Shown: one piece after another, positions 35,630 to 47,496 of the stretch
Layout of the letters: each line of letters begins with the position of its first letter
Numbering within the stretch: the stretch's first letter is position 1
NCBI RefSeq assembly: GCF_027580225.2
Contig: NC_073355.2
Span: 20,829,501 to 20,893,500 of the forward strand
Length of the DNA stretch: 64,000 nt
Source: Misgurnus anguillicaudatus
Taxonomy: Eukaryota > Chordata > Actinopteri > Cypriniformes > Cobitidae
Direction: 5' to 3'
Notes under the pieces: model-generated
The model's database searches: none
The model's input: only the letters and a program-made list of their open reading frames with translations
Told to the model about the DNA's origin: nothing
Made by a program: the position numbers and the translations under genes

Positions 35630-36085
35630 GTCAAACTGAAAATGTATCTAACAACCAGTACATACAAAATTTGATATGTGATAAATGATGATAAAAAAGT
35701 AGCAACATTATTAAGCAATGGTTAATAATAAATGCAAAAGTTGAGTAACAGAGATTTTAAGAAAGGCAAAAAAGCTCACAGTTTATTTTAAAGGTTTGTC
35801 AAATGTGAGATTGCTCTAAATTGTAGCTATTAAAGCAAATACTTTGTGCCTAACATTATTATTCTTATCATTATCATTATTATATATTAATAATAATAAT
35901 AGTGAACTTATTCACTATTGACCTTTTAGAAAATTAAGAATTAAATAATGCTACTGTACATAAAGTGATGTCATAGTAGAACCAAAACACAGATTTTACT
36001 ATTTAAAAACTCTGAAGACTTTCTTAGAAAGATTTTTAGAATGCTCTAACTTTGTAAAACAAACAAACAAACAAACTTTGACTCG
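35630..36085. repeat. Intron-1 segment, first copy
   Basis: It contains 'caaaatttgatatgtgataa', 'ctgaagactttcttagaaag' and a CAAA run. It recurs at 42613-43370 and in unit A at 30360-30540 plus 32000-32220, marking intron 1 of each unit. Two copies within unit B imply recombination between units. Confidence 0.75.
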
Positions 36086-37085
36086 AAGCAGTCAAACTCT
36101 CCTTTAAAGTGACATACTAACGCAAACACCAAATCTAACTCTAAACCGAAGCGAAAATGGTAAGAAAATAGGAGAAAACAGTTGAGTAACCAATCCATGA
36201 GAATGCTACGGAAAAAGACAGTCCGTAGCAGGGCCACGGAAAAATGCGGAGATCCGTAAGAATGCCACGGAAAAATGGGCACAAAATTCCGTGACTATGC
36301 CACGGAAATTCATGAGATCAGGTTGTTAATGCCTTCCAGAAAATGTTTTTCTTTAAATATATAAACATACAATATACCAAATGAAAGAACAGACCCTTTT
36401 TTTTTAAACTAAAAAAAAATGTCATCCTACCTTGAGTAGTTCTTTTGTAATCAGCTTTTGAATATGGGTAGGTTTCTGCAAAAACACCACATTTTGAGCA
36501 AAAAGCAGAGATAATTCCATTTTTGTGACGGACTTTTCATAAAGATCCCATTCAGAGCAATATTTAAAACAGACACGGACATGCAGCCGCTTGCCATTGG
36601 GCAATACTTTCGAGTTTAAAAAGTTGTGGAAGGGCGCCACCTGGTGGATATTAGCGGAAAGCTGGAAATACTCGTCATTGGCAGGGAAGCATTTTCTCTT
36701 GATTGACGAGATATCTCGTCAATGGCGGCGAAAGAGTTAAAAATTGAAGAGATATGCTTCAAACAGACGTTTTACGGGAGCGTCTCATTGGTGTAGCTGT
36801 TGATGAAGTGCACACCATTGTTCTATGGTGAGTAATGTTGTTTATTTTGATGCTATTCGGTTGGCTGGTTATTTCAATAACTGACTTGTTGCCAGCCGGC
36901 TCGTTATTGTGGGGAGTCCGAAACGTGGCACTAGACAGAACAAACTGTTATTGGTTGTTTGACATGTCGGTCAAACAGGTGGTGGGCGGGCTTTGTCCAG
37001 AAAAAGCAGCGTAAAACACTAGACCTTCAGTATTGAACGATGGAGGTCATAACCTGTTCAGTATTGAAGGTCTGGCTACGCAAGA
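36086..37085. other. Repeat fragments, no gene
   Basis: A stretch with 'gccacggaaa' repeated several times (36200-36320) is followed by a MITE end 'gacgagatatctcgtcaatggcg' near 36705, related to the element at 47080. No supported coding frame. Confidence 0.45.
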
Positions 37086-38856
37086 CTAATACAACACTAT
37101 CCCCAAAACAACACGTGCGTTCACATCACCGTTTTATTTATTTTTCACATCACTGTCTTATTCATCTAATGTTTAATGGCGGGTTGCGAAACAACTTCAT
37201 AGGTGCATACCACCACCTACTGTATCGGGAGCCCCGTATAGTTTATATGCGCCCTCATGCTGTGCACCCAATACAGTAGGTGGCGGTATGCACCTATGAA
37301 GTTGTTTCGCAACCCACAATTAAACATTAGTGTCAGGATCCTGCCAGATCCTTGTTTGTTTTTAGATCCAGTCAGCATGGCAGGGTTCTGACAGTACAAT
37401 GTTCTATATGGGAGATACATGGTTTTAGTATTGGTTTATTCTGATCCATTACTTAATGATTTCCAGTTGTATGTAATTTATTTTGTCCCTATTTAAGAGT
37501 CCTTTTGTGTGTTGTTCAGTACGGGTTCGTCTGTGTAACTACGTTGGTCTTGCCAGTCATTGTTTCCAGTGTGCCTGTTCAAGTTAAGTTAAGTGTAGTG
37601 TGTTCTAGTTTAAGTTTAGTGTTTTGTTAATATGTTTGTTAAACAAAATTTTCAGTTTGTTAAATAAATTATTATTTATGTCCCTGTCACGTCTGCATTC
37701 TTGACAGAACGAACTAGCCAAAACTGAAACCAGCAGACGATGGAGGTCATAACCTTGATCGACCCATGTCAGAGGGTGGCCGTCTGTTTTACCCTCATGA
37801 GCCGGGAGGTAAGAGCAATGGAGGTCCTGTTGGCAGAGATAATGTGGGAGCCTGAGCAGCTGGAGCCAGCGCAACCCGCGCAGTCGACCCAGCCCCCGCA
37901 GCCCGCGCAGTCGACCCAGCCCGCCCAGTCGAGGCCCATGCAGTTACCGCTGAGTCCACGTCCTGCTCCTCCATGGACATTTTCCTGTGTTCCCCTGGAC
38001 TTATTATTTTGTTGTTTTTGTCTAGTTTAGTTTCTTGTTGTTATCTTGTTGTTATGTTGTGTTTTTCTTGCGTGTCCCCTTGGGAGGGGCACTGTCAGGA
38101 CCCTGTCAGATTGGACTTGTTTTAGTGTCATTGACAGGGTTCTGACAGTATCATGTTCTGTGTGGGAACACGTAGCCATGGTTTGTTGATAGCTCGCCAC
38201 GTGTTTTCCTTGTCCTGTCTCTTTTACCCCGCTCTTTGTCATTCTCATTGGTTTGATCCCTTGCACCTGTTCCCCTCTTGGTTTCAGATCGTATCTAACC
38301 AATCGCTATCACTTTGTTTATGTAATGAGAGGAGTTATATCACTCCCTGGTTAAATACGGCGTACCGCAGGGATCAGTTTTAGGTCCTATCCTGTTCTCG
38401 TTATATATGTTACCTCTAGGAGATATTATCAGGAATTGACTGGATGGCACATAACTTTCTTATGCTAAACTCCAATAAGACAGAGATACTTGTTATCAAA
38501 CCGAATCACTACATCGATCCCGAGGACAATGAGACAAACAGATCCAGTTCCGGTAAATGTGAAAGTCGGCACACCTCCAGCTGATGCCTGACCAATGACC
38601 ACCGGCAGAACCCGCTTAATCTCTGCTTAATCTCCTTATCCATTTCAATGTATATCTATTCCAAGGGTTTTTCCCTCCTAGGACTTTTTTTACTTCCCCG
38701 GCTTAAAATCCGGGGTTTTTTTTCTCCTAGGGGGTTTTTCAACCCGGGGAGGCAGCCTTCTTGGGCTTAACTTCTATACGTTACTTTAGTAATGCGTTCG
38801 CTCATAATGTTGATTTATAGCCGCAGCAAATTTAGCTGCTTGTGCTATCGTGTATT

Positions 38857-40515
38857 CAGGCCCGTCGCGACAAGGCAAGCAAACCAAGCAATTGCTTGGG
38901 GCCCGGAATTTCCTGGGGCCCCAAGACAACGACTGGTTGAGAATTAATGCAACGACAAACTGTGCCCCTTTGATAGTCAATGCAATGCAGTAAAGTGCAA
39001 TGACACTCAAGGGGGCCCCCTCTCAGTACTAGTCGCTGACAAAAGGCAGCCAGCCAACGACGTGATCTCTGCTGCCGGCAAAATACAAAACTTCGGCAGT
39101 CATCATGAAGTGGATTTATGCTTCTGGAAGCCAGAAAAGAAAGAAGAGAAAGGAAGAGCAGGATAAGAAAAAAACAAGATAATGGTAAGTAATAATTTAC
39201 ATTGGATGAAATAGCTCTACTTGTCTTGTGCAAATGATGTAATTTTGCAGCAGGTAGGCAGTAGCAAAAATCTGTTTATGTTAGCTATACCTGCCTGACG
39301 GCAAATGCTGCTTGTAACGAACAGGTAGTCCAACTTTTTTCTCGAACAAACGGAATATGGTTACATATACTGTAATATGTTTTTTAACGAGATAAGGAAG
39401 ACGCAGATCGGTTCCAAAATCGCTGTTTAATTCCATGACGTTGCTGTACTTTGTAGGTTTTAATGAAAGTGCTAATGAAATGAACTATTCCACACCGTGA
39501 TAATCTATTTAACAAAATAATGTATTTACCAAATGGGGTTAGGAAAATGACACGATAAATTCTGTGCATCAGACATATAGCTTGGGAAGTTTTTAAGCAT
39601 TGGTGGTTGTGAAAGCAGCCGATCCCTTATAAATATCAAAATATGGAAATGCTATTGCTAACATATCTTTTCGGTAACACTTTATAATAACCATCATTAA
39701 TAGATGCTAAATTGTTAGTTATTTAATCTTTAGTTATTGTCATTTAACTGTTAGCAAACCGATCGTTTTACTTAATAAATACTTTGTAAACCGTTGTATA
39801 CGTTATTTACCAGAAAGAGCCAGAGCCGCAGAGGAACATTATTTTTTCATAGCTTATCTTACTGTGCTAGTGTCAGGATATACAGTAGTGACAGTTTATG
39901 CAAATATGACATTAGTTATCAATGGATCTTGAACAGTTACTTTATTCTGTGTAGCAATGTTTACACTGTTACAAGTACAGTATCAGGACAACCCACATGT
40001 TTCACTGGTACTGTTTATTAACTATTTAACAAAGTAATATAGTCATTTGTTGCAACTTTGTCTATGTTTATAGACAGTTTACAAACCAACTAAGTTAGTA
40101 ACCCTTAACAAAGTGTCTGGAATATTTGGTCCGTCTATCTATGTAATGTTTATAGATGTTTTAAAAATGGTTTCTTAAAGATTTACAAGCATTTTTAATC
40201 ATTACCCGATACCTAATACTGTATATTATATGATAGATATGTGTGTTACAATAAACTGTTAATTTACAACACTACTAATAATTAGTCATTTAATTATAAT
40301 TTCATTGTTTGTTAACAGTAAAAAGACTGTTTGCTAACAGCTAAATGACAATTAAAGATTAATTAACTATCAATTTACCATCTTTATATGATTGTTATTA
40401 TAAAGTGTTACCATCTTTTCTTTCTCTCTCAAGGTGCTTTGCTTAAATTTCTGTGTGTGGGGGGGCCTCAATGTCCATTTTGCTTGGGGCCCCCAAATTC
40501 CTTCAAACGGCCCTG
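38857..40515. mobile_element. hAT element, 8-bp TSD CGTGTATT
   Basis: It starts CAGGCCCGTCG and ends ACGGCCCTG, with CGTGTATT duplicated exactly on both sides (38849-38856, 40516-40523). Near both ends it carries 'cttggggccc'. It lies in the LINE and itself hosts the MITE at 39673. No intact transposase. Confidence 0.88.
39673..40412. mobile_element. Long palindromic MITE, 8-bp TSD ATCTTTTC
   Basis: GGTAACACTTTATAATAA at the left mirrors the right end TTATTATAAAGTGTTACC. ATCTTTTC is duplicated at 39665-39672 and 40413-40420. The 740-bp body is largely self-complementary and non-coding. Confidence 0.9.
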
Positions 40516-41207
40516 CGTGTATTATGTTGTGCTATCTGTCGATTTTCTGTGCTTTTCACTGCATCTATTATGTAAAGCTGCTTTGATACAATTACCAAAT
40601 TGTGAAAAGCGCTATATAAATAAAATTGAATTGAATTGAATTGATTTACTCCCTTATTTAAAGCCCTTGTGTTTCTTGTCCTGTGCTCGTTCGTTTTGTT
40701 ATTACTCTTGTCATCTAGTGTTCAAGCCAGTGTTTAGTCAAGTGTGTGTTTTGTGATTATATCCTGTTTACTGTTGTTTGCCCCCTGGAGGGCTTTTTGT
40801 TTTGTTAATATTAAAGTGTTTTCTGTTCACCCCTCAACATTGTCTGCTTTTGGTTTCATCTGTCCCTGTTCCTAACAATTAGATGAAGAAGACGGTGAAG
40901 TGAATGCACGTGTTGCTCTGGGGATAGTGTTGTATCAGAGGTAAAAAAATTATAAAAATACTTTTCGAGTTTTCACACAAACCATTTGTTTCGTGTCTTA
41001 GGACATCGATGTGTCGTCGCGAGCCGCAACGTTTAATTTGGATTTGTCTGTGCATGTTTTTTTCTATCAACTGCTTGCTTTACCATTGCTGTAAAACATG
41101 AAAGCTGTTACAGTTGCCCTGTTGAAAGTACGTCATAGTTACAAAAAACACTGTGTTTTTGAATATATTCCAAAAAGCAAAAACTATTTATATCTGTATG
41201 TCATATG

Positions 41208-41212
<5 letters not shown>

Positions 41213-41294
<82 letters not shown>
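41213..41294. repeat. (AT)n microsatellite
   Basis: About 40 AT units abutting the element at 41295. The short remainder after the element (42202-42211) shows that insertion occurred in the AT tract. Confidence 0.95.
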
Positions 41295-41297
<3 letters not shown>

Positions 41298-42201
41298 GAG
41301 TTTGGTTCCAAAACGCAATAAATCCATTTTGACAAATTTCGGTAAAAACGTGTTTTCTATATCAAGAAAGTGACAAGATGAAGACCACGCATCTTTAGGT
41401 TATAGAAACATAAAACATTCAAATCCACAACTTGGTTTTCAAAGATTTATTTTTTCACAAAATGCAATAAATCCATTGTTTCAAAATGCTAGAAATCTAT
41501 TAATTCAATGTACAAATGTGCATTCATCTTTGCCATTTTATATTCATTAAGTTGAACAGTTGTACACACTGATTAAAAAAATAAACATTAATGTCATTAA
41601 TCAAAACACTTACTTTGTCATATTAAGATCACTGTCATTGCTGCGGTTATACTTGATGCCGTCGCTTAACATTTTTCACAGCGATCAGCTGTAAAATGTT
41701 TTGGTCCTGCTCGATTTTCGTTGACTTTGAGTAAAATAATGTAAAGTTTTTCATTAGATCCTCTGGGGTCAGTGTGTTGGCATGAAACTTGATGCTGTCG
41801 GGAGATAAGCACCAGTCTCCCGAGTGCTTCACATAAATTGTTAGATGTTGATGGCGTTTCTTTCCCATCACAGAAAACCATCACAGGTTTATCAATGCAA
41901 TTAAAGTATTATTTTGTTTTGTTTGTTGATCACGAAGTACAAACTAGGATTCCATGTACTCAACGCGCGACCATTGTTTCTTAACATTGCGTGGAATGGT
42001 GCGCTGTAATTTCTGGAGCGGATTTATTGCGTTCTGTAAAAAAGGAGGAGTGGCGTTTATCACATTTTGGGAAAAAAGGGAGAAAAGATGACAGAATAAC
42101 ACGGCAGATATTGGATTAAGAATTTACTTTTAAATACTGACCTGATATAATACTGATTTTTTCAAAAATGGCGTTTATCACGTTTTGGAACCAAACTCTT
42201 C
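41295..42201. mobile_element. GAAGAGTTT element, 907 bp
   Basis: GAAGAGTTTGGTTCCAAAACG is mirrored at the right end by CGTTTTGGAACCAAACTCTTC, with AT repeats on both sides. The minus strand holds an 80-residue frame of unknown nature (41647-41884). A small relative lies at 61718-61970. Confidence 0.85.
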
Positions 42202-42612
42202 ATATATATATGTGTGACATTAACTTTCATTAACCTTTTAGTTGTCATAGAGAGGGGAATATATTATATTATTTCATTTAATGCATATTCATTTACCTGT
42301 ATTATCTGGAAGTTGAAATATAAGGCTTTGGCTCATTGTGGTAATTAACAAATTAATTATCACTATTAGTTAATAAAATAAGTGATGATGGAATTAATCC
42401 ACAATTACATATTTAATTAATAACAATTCATATATTAAATTAACTAATATATTAACCAGACAGACTCTTCATTAGTTACTAATGAGGCAATTGTTATTGA
42501 ATAGCTAATGAATAGCTTAAATAATCATTAGTAATACCTTAATTCAGTATTATCTGTGCATTAGTTAAGCATGAATTCATGCTTATTAGTGCACCCTTAT
42601 TGTAAAGTGTTA
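42202..42612. other. AT-rich MITE remnant
   Basis: Its right end 'cccttattgtaaagtgttac' resembles the GGTAACACTTTA-type termini. No left partner is recognisable. Confidence 0.4.
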
Positions 42613-43370
42613 CAAGAAAAGGTATCTAACACTCAGTACATACAAAATTTGATATGTGATAAATGATGATAAAAGTAACAACATTAAGCAATGGTTTATA
42701 ATGCAAAAGTTGAGTAACAGAGATTTTAAGAAAGGCAAAAAAGCTCACAGTTTATTTTAAAGGTTTTTCAAATGTGAGATTGCTCTAAATTGTAGCTATT
42801 AAAGCAAATAATGTGTGCCTAACATTATTATTCTTTTTATTATTATTATTATTATATAATAATAATAATAATAGTGAACTTATCACACATTTTTTATGTT
42901 TTTAATTTGACCTTTTGGAAAATGAAGAATTAAATAATGCTACTGTAAATAAAGTGGTGTCACACTCACAGTAGAACCAAAACGCAGATTGTCACTGTAA
43001 AACCTAAAAGTTAACTCAACTCAAACCATTTAAGGAAACCGGTTGCTTTAAACCATTTAAGTTTTAAAACACATACATTTGAGTACTATGAACTTAAACA
43101 AATTGAGTCATGTGCAGTTATGCACTTGTATTTGGGTTCACACTACTTGAATGTGGGTGCATATTTGCACATGACTCAAGTTCACGGTGCTTAAATGTAT
43201 GTGTTTTGAAACTTAAATGGTTTGGGGCAGCCGGTTTCCTTAAATGGTTTGATTTAAGTTGAATGTTAGGTTTTACAGTATATTTAAAAACTCTGAAGAC
43301 TTTCTTAGAAAGATTTTTAGAATGCTCTAACTTTGTAAAACAAACAAACAAACTTTGACTCGACACAGTA
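42613..43370. repeat. Intron-1 segment, second copy
   Basis: It repeats 35630-36085 ('atctaacactcagtacatac', 'ctgaagactttcttagaaag') and carries an inserted MITE at 42993-43279. Confidence 0.75.
42993..43279. mobile_element. MITE, CACTGTAAAACC ends
   Basis: The ends CACTGTAAAACCTAAAAG and TTAGGTTTTACAG are inverted, with subterminal 'ccatttaaggaaaccgg' and 'ccggtttccttaaatgg' exact complements. The first intron copy (35990) shows the empty site. Confidence 0.85.
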
Positions 43371-43791
43371 AAACTCTCCCTCTCATTATGAAAGGGAGAA
43401 GAGGAGGCATGACTTTTTACTGCACCGAGTCAAAATACTCCCAAAAGGGCTATTCCGCCATCCATTATAGATACCCTTTTTTAACCTGCTTAGCAGGTTT
43501 TATTTTGTGCCACCATACTTGGTCGTATAACTACTCGTTTTAAATAGGGTAAACGTTGATGTGTTTGGTCATTTCTAGCGAAGTGCTATCAAAATGTTGC
43601 CGCGCGCCACAACGATTAAGTGCACGCATTAAGATGATAGAGGTATGTATCAACTCTTCTTAGTTAAGGTAATAACATATTTTAATATGACAAAACGAAA
43701 AAGTATCCCTTTAATGGTTAATAAAAGCAGAAAGTCTGGACTCACCTGCAGTGAAGTAAAGCATAAAGAGAAGATATAAACAGATCTTCAT

Positions 43792-44265
43792 GACTGTTTC
43801 TCACTGATGCTCCACACCCATAAACAAGCACTTCATGAGCGAGTGTGAATGCTTTATTAAAGTCTTCAGGAACTCAGACATCATACAGTATGTCATTTCC
43901 CTCTTTTCAGTATTGTATGCTCTATATACTTTCTGGATCTTTATGTAAAACTTCCTTTATAAGGAATCTACTGTATCATAATATTTTGTGTGGATTTCTG
44001 TTACAGGACACAGTTATCTCTGTGCACACACAACATTTAATTGGACAGGGTTTACACATAACTGTAATTATGAAGTAAAAAAAATAAACACTTGTGTATT
44101 AGTATTGCATACAGTTAGTGTATCTTTACACACAATATAATTGCACAGGCTATAAGTTTGAAAGTTTAAATACCTTAAGTTTTAATTAAAAAGTTAAACA
44201 TATAATATAGTTCATGGATTTTAGTATTTTTGCTTTAATGCTTGCATGCTCCGTGTACTCTGCTA
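43792..44265 (-). promoter_or_regulatory. 5' flank of the unit B signal exon
   Basis: It aligns with the flank of unit A: 'gagcgagtgtgaatgctttat', then 'acatttaattggacagggttt'. The chromovirus empty site is at about 44091-44111. It probably holds promoter sequence; no specific site was assigned. Confidence 0.5.
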
Positions 44266-44322
44266 TCACTTTATGAGCAGGTGTGGCTGCAGACAAACCA
44301 CAGCAGAATATGTCATCTTATC
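44266..44322 (-). pseudogene. Last exon of a lost receptor unit
   Basis: After the acceptor TTAGGCAG the frame gives DKMTYSAVVCLQPHLLIK then TGA. Compared with unit A (DEVTYSTVVHV) the tyrosine survives, with M at -2 and V at +3, so it is a near-ITIM. The C-terminus differs from unit A, with no SEYVCL. The rest of this unit is not found upstream. Confidence 0.6.
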
Positions 44323-44423
44323 CTGCCTAACGAAAATAAAAACAGTAAGAGATTATTATCAAATGGCATTGACCCCACTGTTCAATAAAACCAGCTAGAA
44401 CTGCTGTCAGTGGTTTATAAATG

Positions 44424-44473
44424 AAATCTGGACTCAATGCAGTGAAATAAAGAGGACATTAATAAATCTTCAT
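44424..44473 (-). pseudogene. Signal-exon relic
   Basis: The minus strand ATGAAGATTTATTAATG...CACTGCA parallels the signal exons of units A and B but has a deletion and stop after MKIY. Its flank ('gcaagtgtgaaatgtttcta', 'ctgagtcttcagaaactcac') also matches. Confidence 0.6.
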
Positions 44474-44599
44474 TTTTGTTTCTTTGATGCACCACGCAAA
44501 CATTAGCAAGTGTGAAATGTTTCTATTTCTGAGTCTTCAGAAACTCACACATTATGCTTTTAACATGTTCTTTATACTTCCTGGATCTTTAATACAATG

Positions 44600-45168
44600 T
44601 GTAAAGTTACCATATTATTATATATATAAAAAAATGAGAATGGCTCATGTAGTCACTTATTTTGCTGAACAGGAAGAATATATTTGAGAATAAATTCCAT
44701 AGACTTCTATTGTTTTGATAGATGTACAGCACTTAGCTATCTAAGGAGGACAGACCTTAATACACAAGTAGTTAATTTACTTGGACATTTCATTGTCAGC
44801 CTCTCATAGATGCAATGTAAGATTATTAGATTCAAGGCAAATCATGATTTGGCCTATTTATGAGATTTACCAATAGTGACAGCAACTTCAAATTCAACAT
44901 GAGCTAATGGAAAATGTATGATGATTGCAGTTTTAGTGGTCTCCCTTTCCGGAGAATTGTAGGTGTTATGCTAATGTGGGTGTTCATCCCCCCACTGATG
45001 ACTTCTCATGATGGTCTGATCAATTTCAGCCACTGATGCACATGTGTCTTTCTCATGTGTTTACAATACACCTCTTCCTGATTTGTGCCTCTCATTTTCA
45101 TACAGTGTAATGTAATGTCTAATACAACAACAGCAACAACTACAAATTAAAAATTGTACTGAATTGTA
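44600..45168. other. Unit-flank sequence shared with 14.7 kb
   Basis: It aligns with 14740-15250: 'aatacacaagtagttaattt', 'caaggcaaatcatgatttgg', 'cttcctgatttgtgcctctc'. No exon seen. Confidence 0.6.
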
Positions 45169-45209
45169 CACTCTTAAAAATAAACGTGCTTTTCATGCGT
45201 ACCCCCTTC

Positions 45210-46845
45210 CAGTGGTGTAGTCTACGTGATACGCAGGACTACGCCGTATACCCACTAGGAATTGTCAAGGATTTCTGTATACCCACTAAAAATAGCGTCA
45301 GGATGCGTAACAGCATGGTTTTGTGACATTTCAAACTTTTAGTCATAATTTAGATGTGAAGCACTAACCATTAGCATGCTACACTTGCTACTTTAGTGGG
45401 TTGAAATGGATATACATAGGCTATATATTTGGTGTGTTTGACTTCCTGCCAAACTGCGCGATCCGATCGGCGTATGAAATCAAATTACTACTATAGCGGC
45501 GCTAGAGTGACTGGGGAGCAGACTGATGTGGCACCACAAGAACCCACAGGCGAGTGACAACAAAGTAGCGCGAGAGCGATTTCAGTTATCACATGGAGAA
45601 ATCTGCTTTGAATCGCTCTCGCGGTACTTTGACATCACCAAGAGGTCTGCTTAGCGAATGAACTCGAACCTGCAGTGTAGCTGCTCACGCGACACTGTAA
45701 ACAAACAGGAATTGTCCATGTGGAGAAGTGAACGAGTGGAGCAGTGCTTCAACATGAAATCCGAGAGTTAACAACGCACATGTGAGTAAACAACATTTAA
45801 ATCATCAATCCAGTTTAATACTTTATCTGGAGGTAATAAAATAAGCCGGTGATTATATCCTGATGGTTTTTAGCTGCCTTCAGCATGTTTGCTTGTGCTT
45901 CAGAGTGTTAAACTTCCCTTCTCTGTGTTAATTTATATATCTACGTAACTAAACCCTAAACCAACTTTTTTTAGTTAATGATCTGTAAGAATGATGCTTT
46001 ATTAGTGCTGTTCATTGATTTTAGTACATTTTTTGACATTTGGATATAAAGTGTTTCAATACTACAATATATGGTGTAAAAACGTCTGAGTGCTGCCCTC
46101 TTCAGGTTAAACGGTGGCTACTGCAGTTGAATTTTCCTATTGGATGTTGGCTCATGTCAAATACATGTCTGCATTGATGTTCAGTTCAGACTTGCAAATT
46201 AAAGATAATTTTCTTCACTTTGGTTTTGGTGTCTAATATTAGGCTACATGATGGTCTTGTAATAATAAAAGTAAAGTACTATTTTCATTTTTAGACAATG
46301 CTTGTATTATATGCAAAAAATAAGCTTTTTATATCAATGACTATGCAAATTAGAGTTAATTCATGGTCATCATAAATGTGTATTAATTAAAAACATTTAC
46401 ACCATTAAATTACACATGGTAATGTTATCAATAGTTGTCAGATAATAGCTATTGAAAGAGTGGATATTTTTCTTCTTCAATGCATGTGTTAGCCACGGAT
46501 TGGAGATTGTAAACAGTTTATTTAATTTTAATTAACAGTTGAGTAAGTTTTGGCCCCGAGTTAGATGTTGATTAACACTAAACCAGTCTAAAAATCAGTC
46601 CAGTTTCCCCAGCTGTAAACCCATTGGCTGTTAAACTCTTTTTTTTCTTATAATAAACTGACATGTTGATAACACATTCAGTTTATGTGTTTATGAGTAC
46701 ACTTTCAGAATGCTCTGTTACATGAAGATCCATACTGTATGCATCTGTAAGTGTGAGTGGTGCGTTGCGCTGGGACGAGTGAGCATAAGGGTGAGAGGGA
46801 AAAATCACAGTATACTCACTACAAAAATCTAGACTACACCACTGC
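45210..46845. mobile_element. hAT element copy 1, TSD CCCCCTTC
   Basis: It begins CAGTGGTGTAGTCTACG and ends TAGACTACACCACTG. CCCCCTTC is duplicated exactly (45202-45209, 46846-46853). 1636 bp, non-coding. Subterminal hairpin at 45562-45630. A second copy lies at 57510. Confidence 0.92.
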
Positions 46846-47079
46846 CCCCTTCTATGTCCCAAACGGGTTGGCGCACCCCCAATCCCCCCCCAAAAAAAGA
46901 CTCAGGTTTAATCATGCGCAAATAACCAGAACACGCATGACAATAATAACATCAACCAATTTTCAATTTAATGCAACAAAGCTATGCACAAGCTTCGGCT
47001 TTTAAGATGTCTTGTATTCATGTTTAAAAGAAAATGGTTCTTTGAGGAACCAATGGCATCACTGTAAAGAACCTTTTAA

Positions 47080-47401
47080 CTCTTTGCCCGCCATTGATGA
47101 GATAACTTGTCAATTAAGAGAAAACGCTTCCCTGCGGGAAAAATTAAATTTTCTCAGATTTTTGCTCAAAATTTTGTGTTTTTGAAGAAACATACCCATA
47201 TTTGAGAGGTGATAAAAAGAGAACTAATGAAGGTAGGATTTTTTTGTTTGAAAGTTGAGGTTCTGTTCTTTAATTTTATATATTGTATGTTTATATATTT
47301 ACAGAAGAACATTTTCTGGGAGGCATTACATTTTTGTGAAAATAATAAAAAAAGCTGGTGCTGGCTGGCAACTAAAAAAAAAAACGCTGGCAGGGAAAGA
47401 T
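47080..47401. mobile_element. TTAA-flanked MITE
   Basis: CTCTTTGCCCGCCATTGATG and the right end GCTGGCAGGGAAAGA are inverted, and TTAA lies on both sides (47076-47079, 47402-47405), as for piggyBac/Kolobok-type elements. 'gagataacttgtcaat' is related to 36705. Confidence 0.7.
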
Positions 47402-47496
47402 TTAAGCACCTTTATTTTTAAAAGTGTACAAAAGTGTATTTTTAAAAGTACACAAATTGTATTTTAGTTCTAAAAATGGATGAACATCTTGGTTTC

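Larger units (their letters stand above)
38340..40650 (+). mobile_element. L2-like LINE 3' fragment in the LTR
   Basis: From 38347 the frame reads [20 protein letters not shown], the RT block before the catalytic aspartates, then a later part with NFLMLNSNKTEIL. The 3' end (40516-40650) has the tail 'aaagcgctatataaataaaa' followed by TTGAATTGAATTGA repeats, typical of L2-type LINEs. It is interrupted by an hAT element. Confidence 0.8.
37331..40877 (+). mobile_element. Short LTR retroelement with ATTAG TSD
   Basis: The 5' LTR (37331-37706, TGTCAGGATCC...TTCTTGACA) and the 3' LTR (starting at 38093, ending CCTAACA at 40877) have TG...CA ends. ATTAG is duplicated exactly at 37326-37330 and 40878-40882. 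The internal part is only about 390 bp, with a gag-like start (MEVITLIDPCQR) and a Pro/Gln/Ser-rich repeat, then a purine tract GGGAGGGGC. The 3' LTR is split by a LINE. It is non-autonomous; Ty3/gypsy is likely. Confidence 0.85.
37086..40925. mobile_element. Outer MITE split by an LTR element
   Basis: ACAACACTATCCCC at the left and GGGGATAGTGTTGT at the right (about 40905-40920) are inverted, with matching subterminal 'cacgtg' blocks. Its centre holds a 54-bp-armed hairpin (37172-37225 with 37271-37324, TTTAATGGCGGGTTGCGAAA). The LTR element at 37331-40877 lies inside, flanked by its own ATTAG duplication. Confidence 0.7.
34534..43791 (-). pseudogene. Two-Ig receptor, unit B (no membrane exon)
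   Basis: Three well-formed exons remain: signal 43746-43791 (MKICLYLLFMLYFTA), D1 35128-35427 and D2 34534-34863. All have proper splice sites and matching phase, and both Ig exons are open. D1 keeps GCIDRG, LLPCTCTD and DEGLYRC; D2 keeps GCELV, LPCYCKE and HEGNYTC. Between D2 and the last-exon relic (990 bp) I find no stalk, membrane or first two cytoplasmic exons, and the last exon has lost its ITIM tyrosine. Reading on through the D2 donor stops after about a dozen residues. The product would be soluble, or the gene is dead. The intron between signal and D1 is 8.3 kb and filled with insertions, and includes a duplicated intron segment (42613-43370), so the signal exon may originally belong to another unit. 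Confidence refers to the exons; status as gene or pseudogene is open. Confidence 0.7.
45169..47426. mobile_element. Outer element, CACTCTTAAAAATAAA ends
   Basis: CACTCTTAAAAATAAACGTGC and the right end GCACCTTTATTTTTAAAAGTG are inverted, each flanked by TA. Its own body is short; two later elements (45210-46845, 47080-47401) make up most of its length. Confidence 0.75.

Noticed and set aside
37740..38030. Pro/Gln-rich frame as a host gene
   Set aside because: It lies between LTRs of a short retroelement and starts like a gag fragment.
41098..41373. Open frame of YIYIYI repeats
   Set aside because: It is the translation of an AT microsatellite next to a transposon end.
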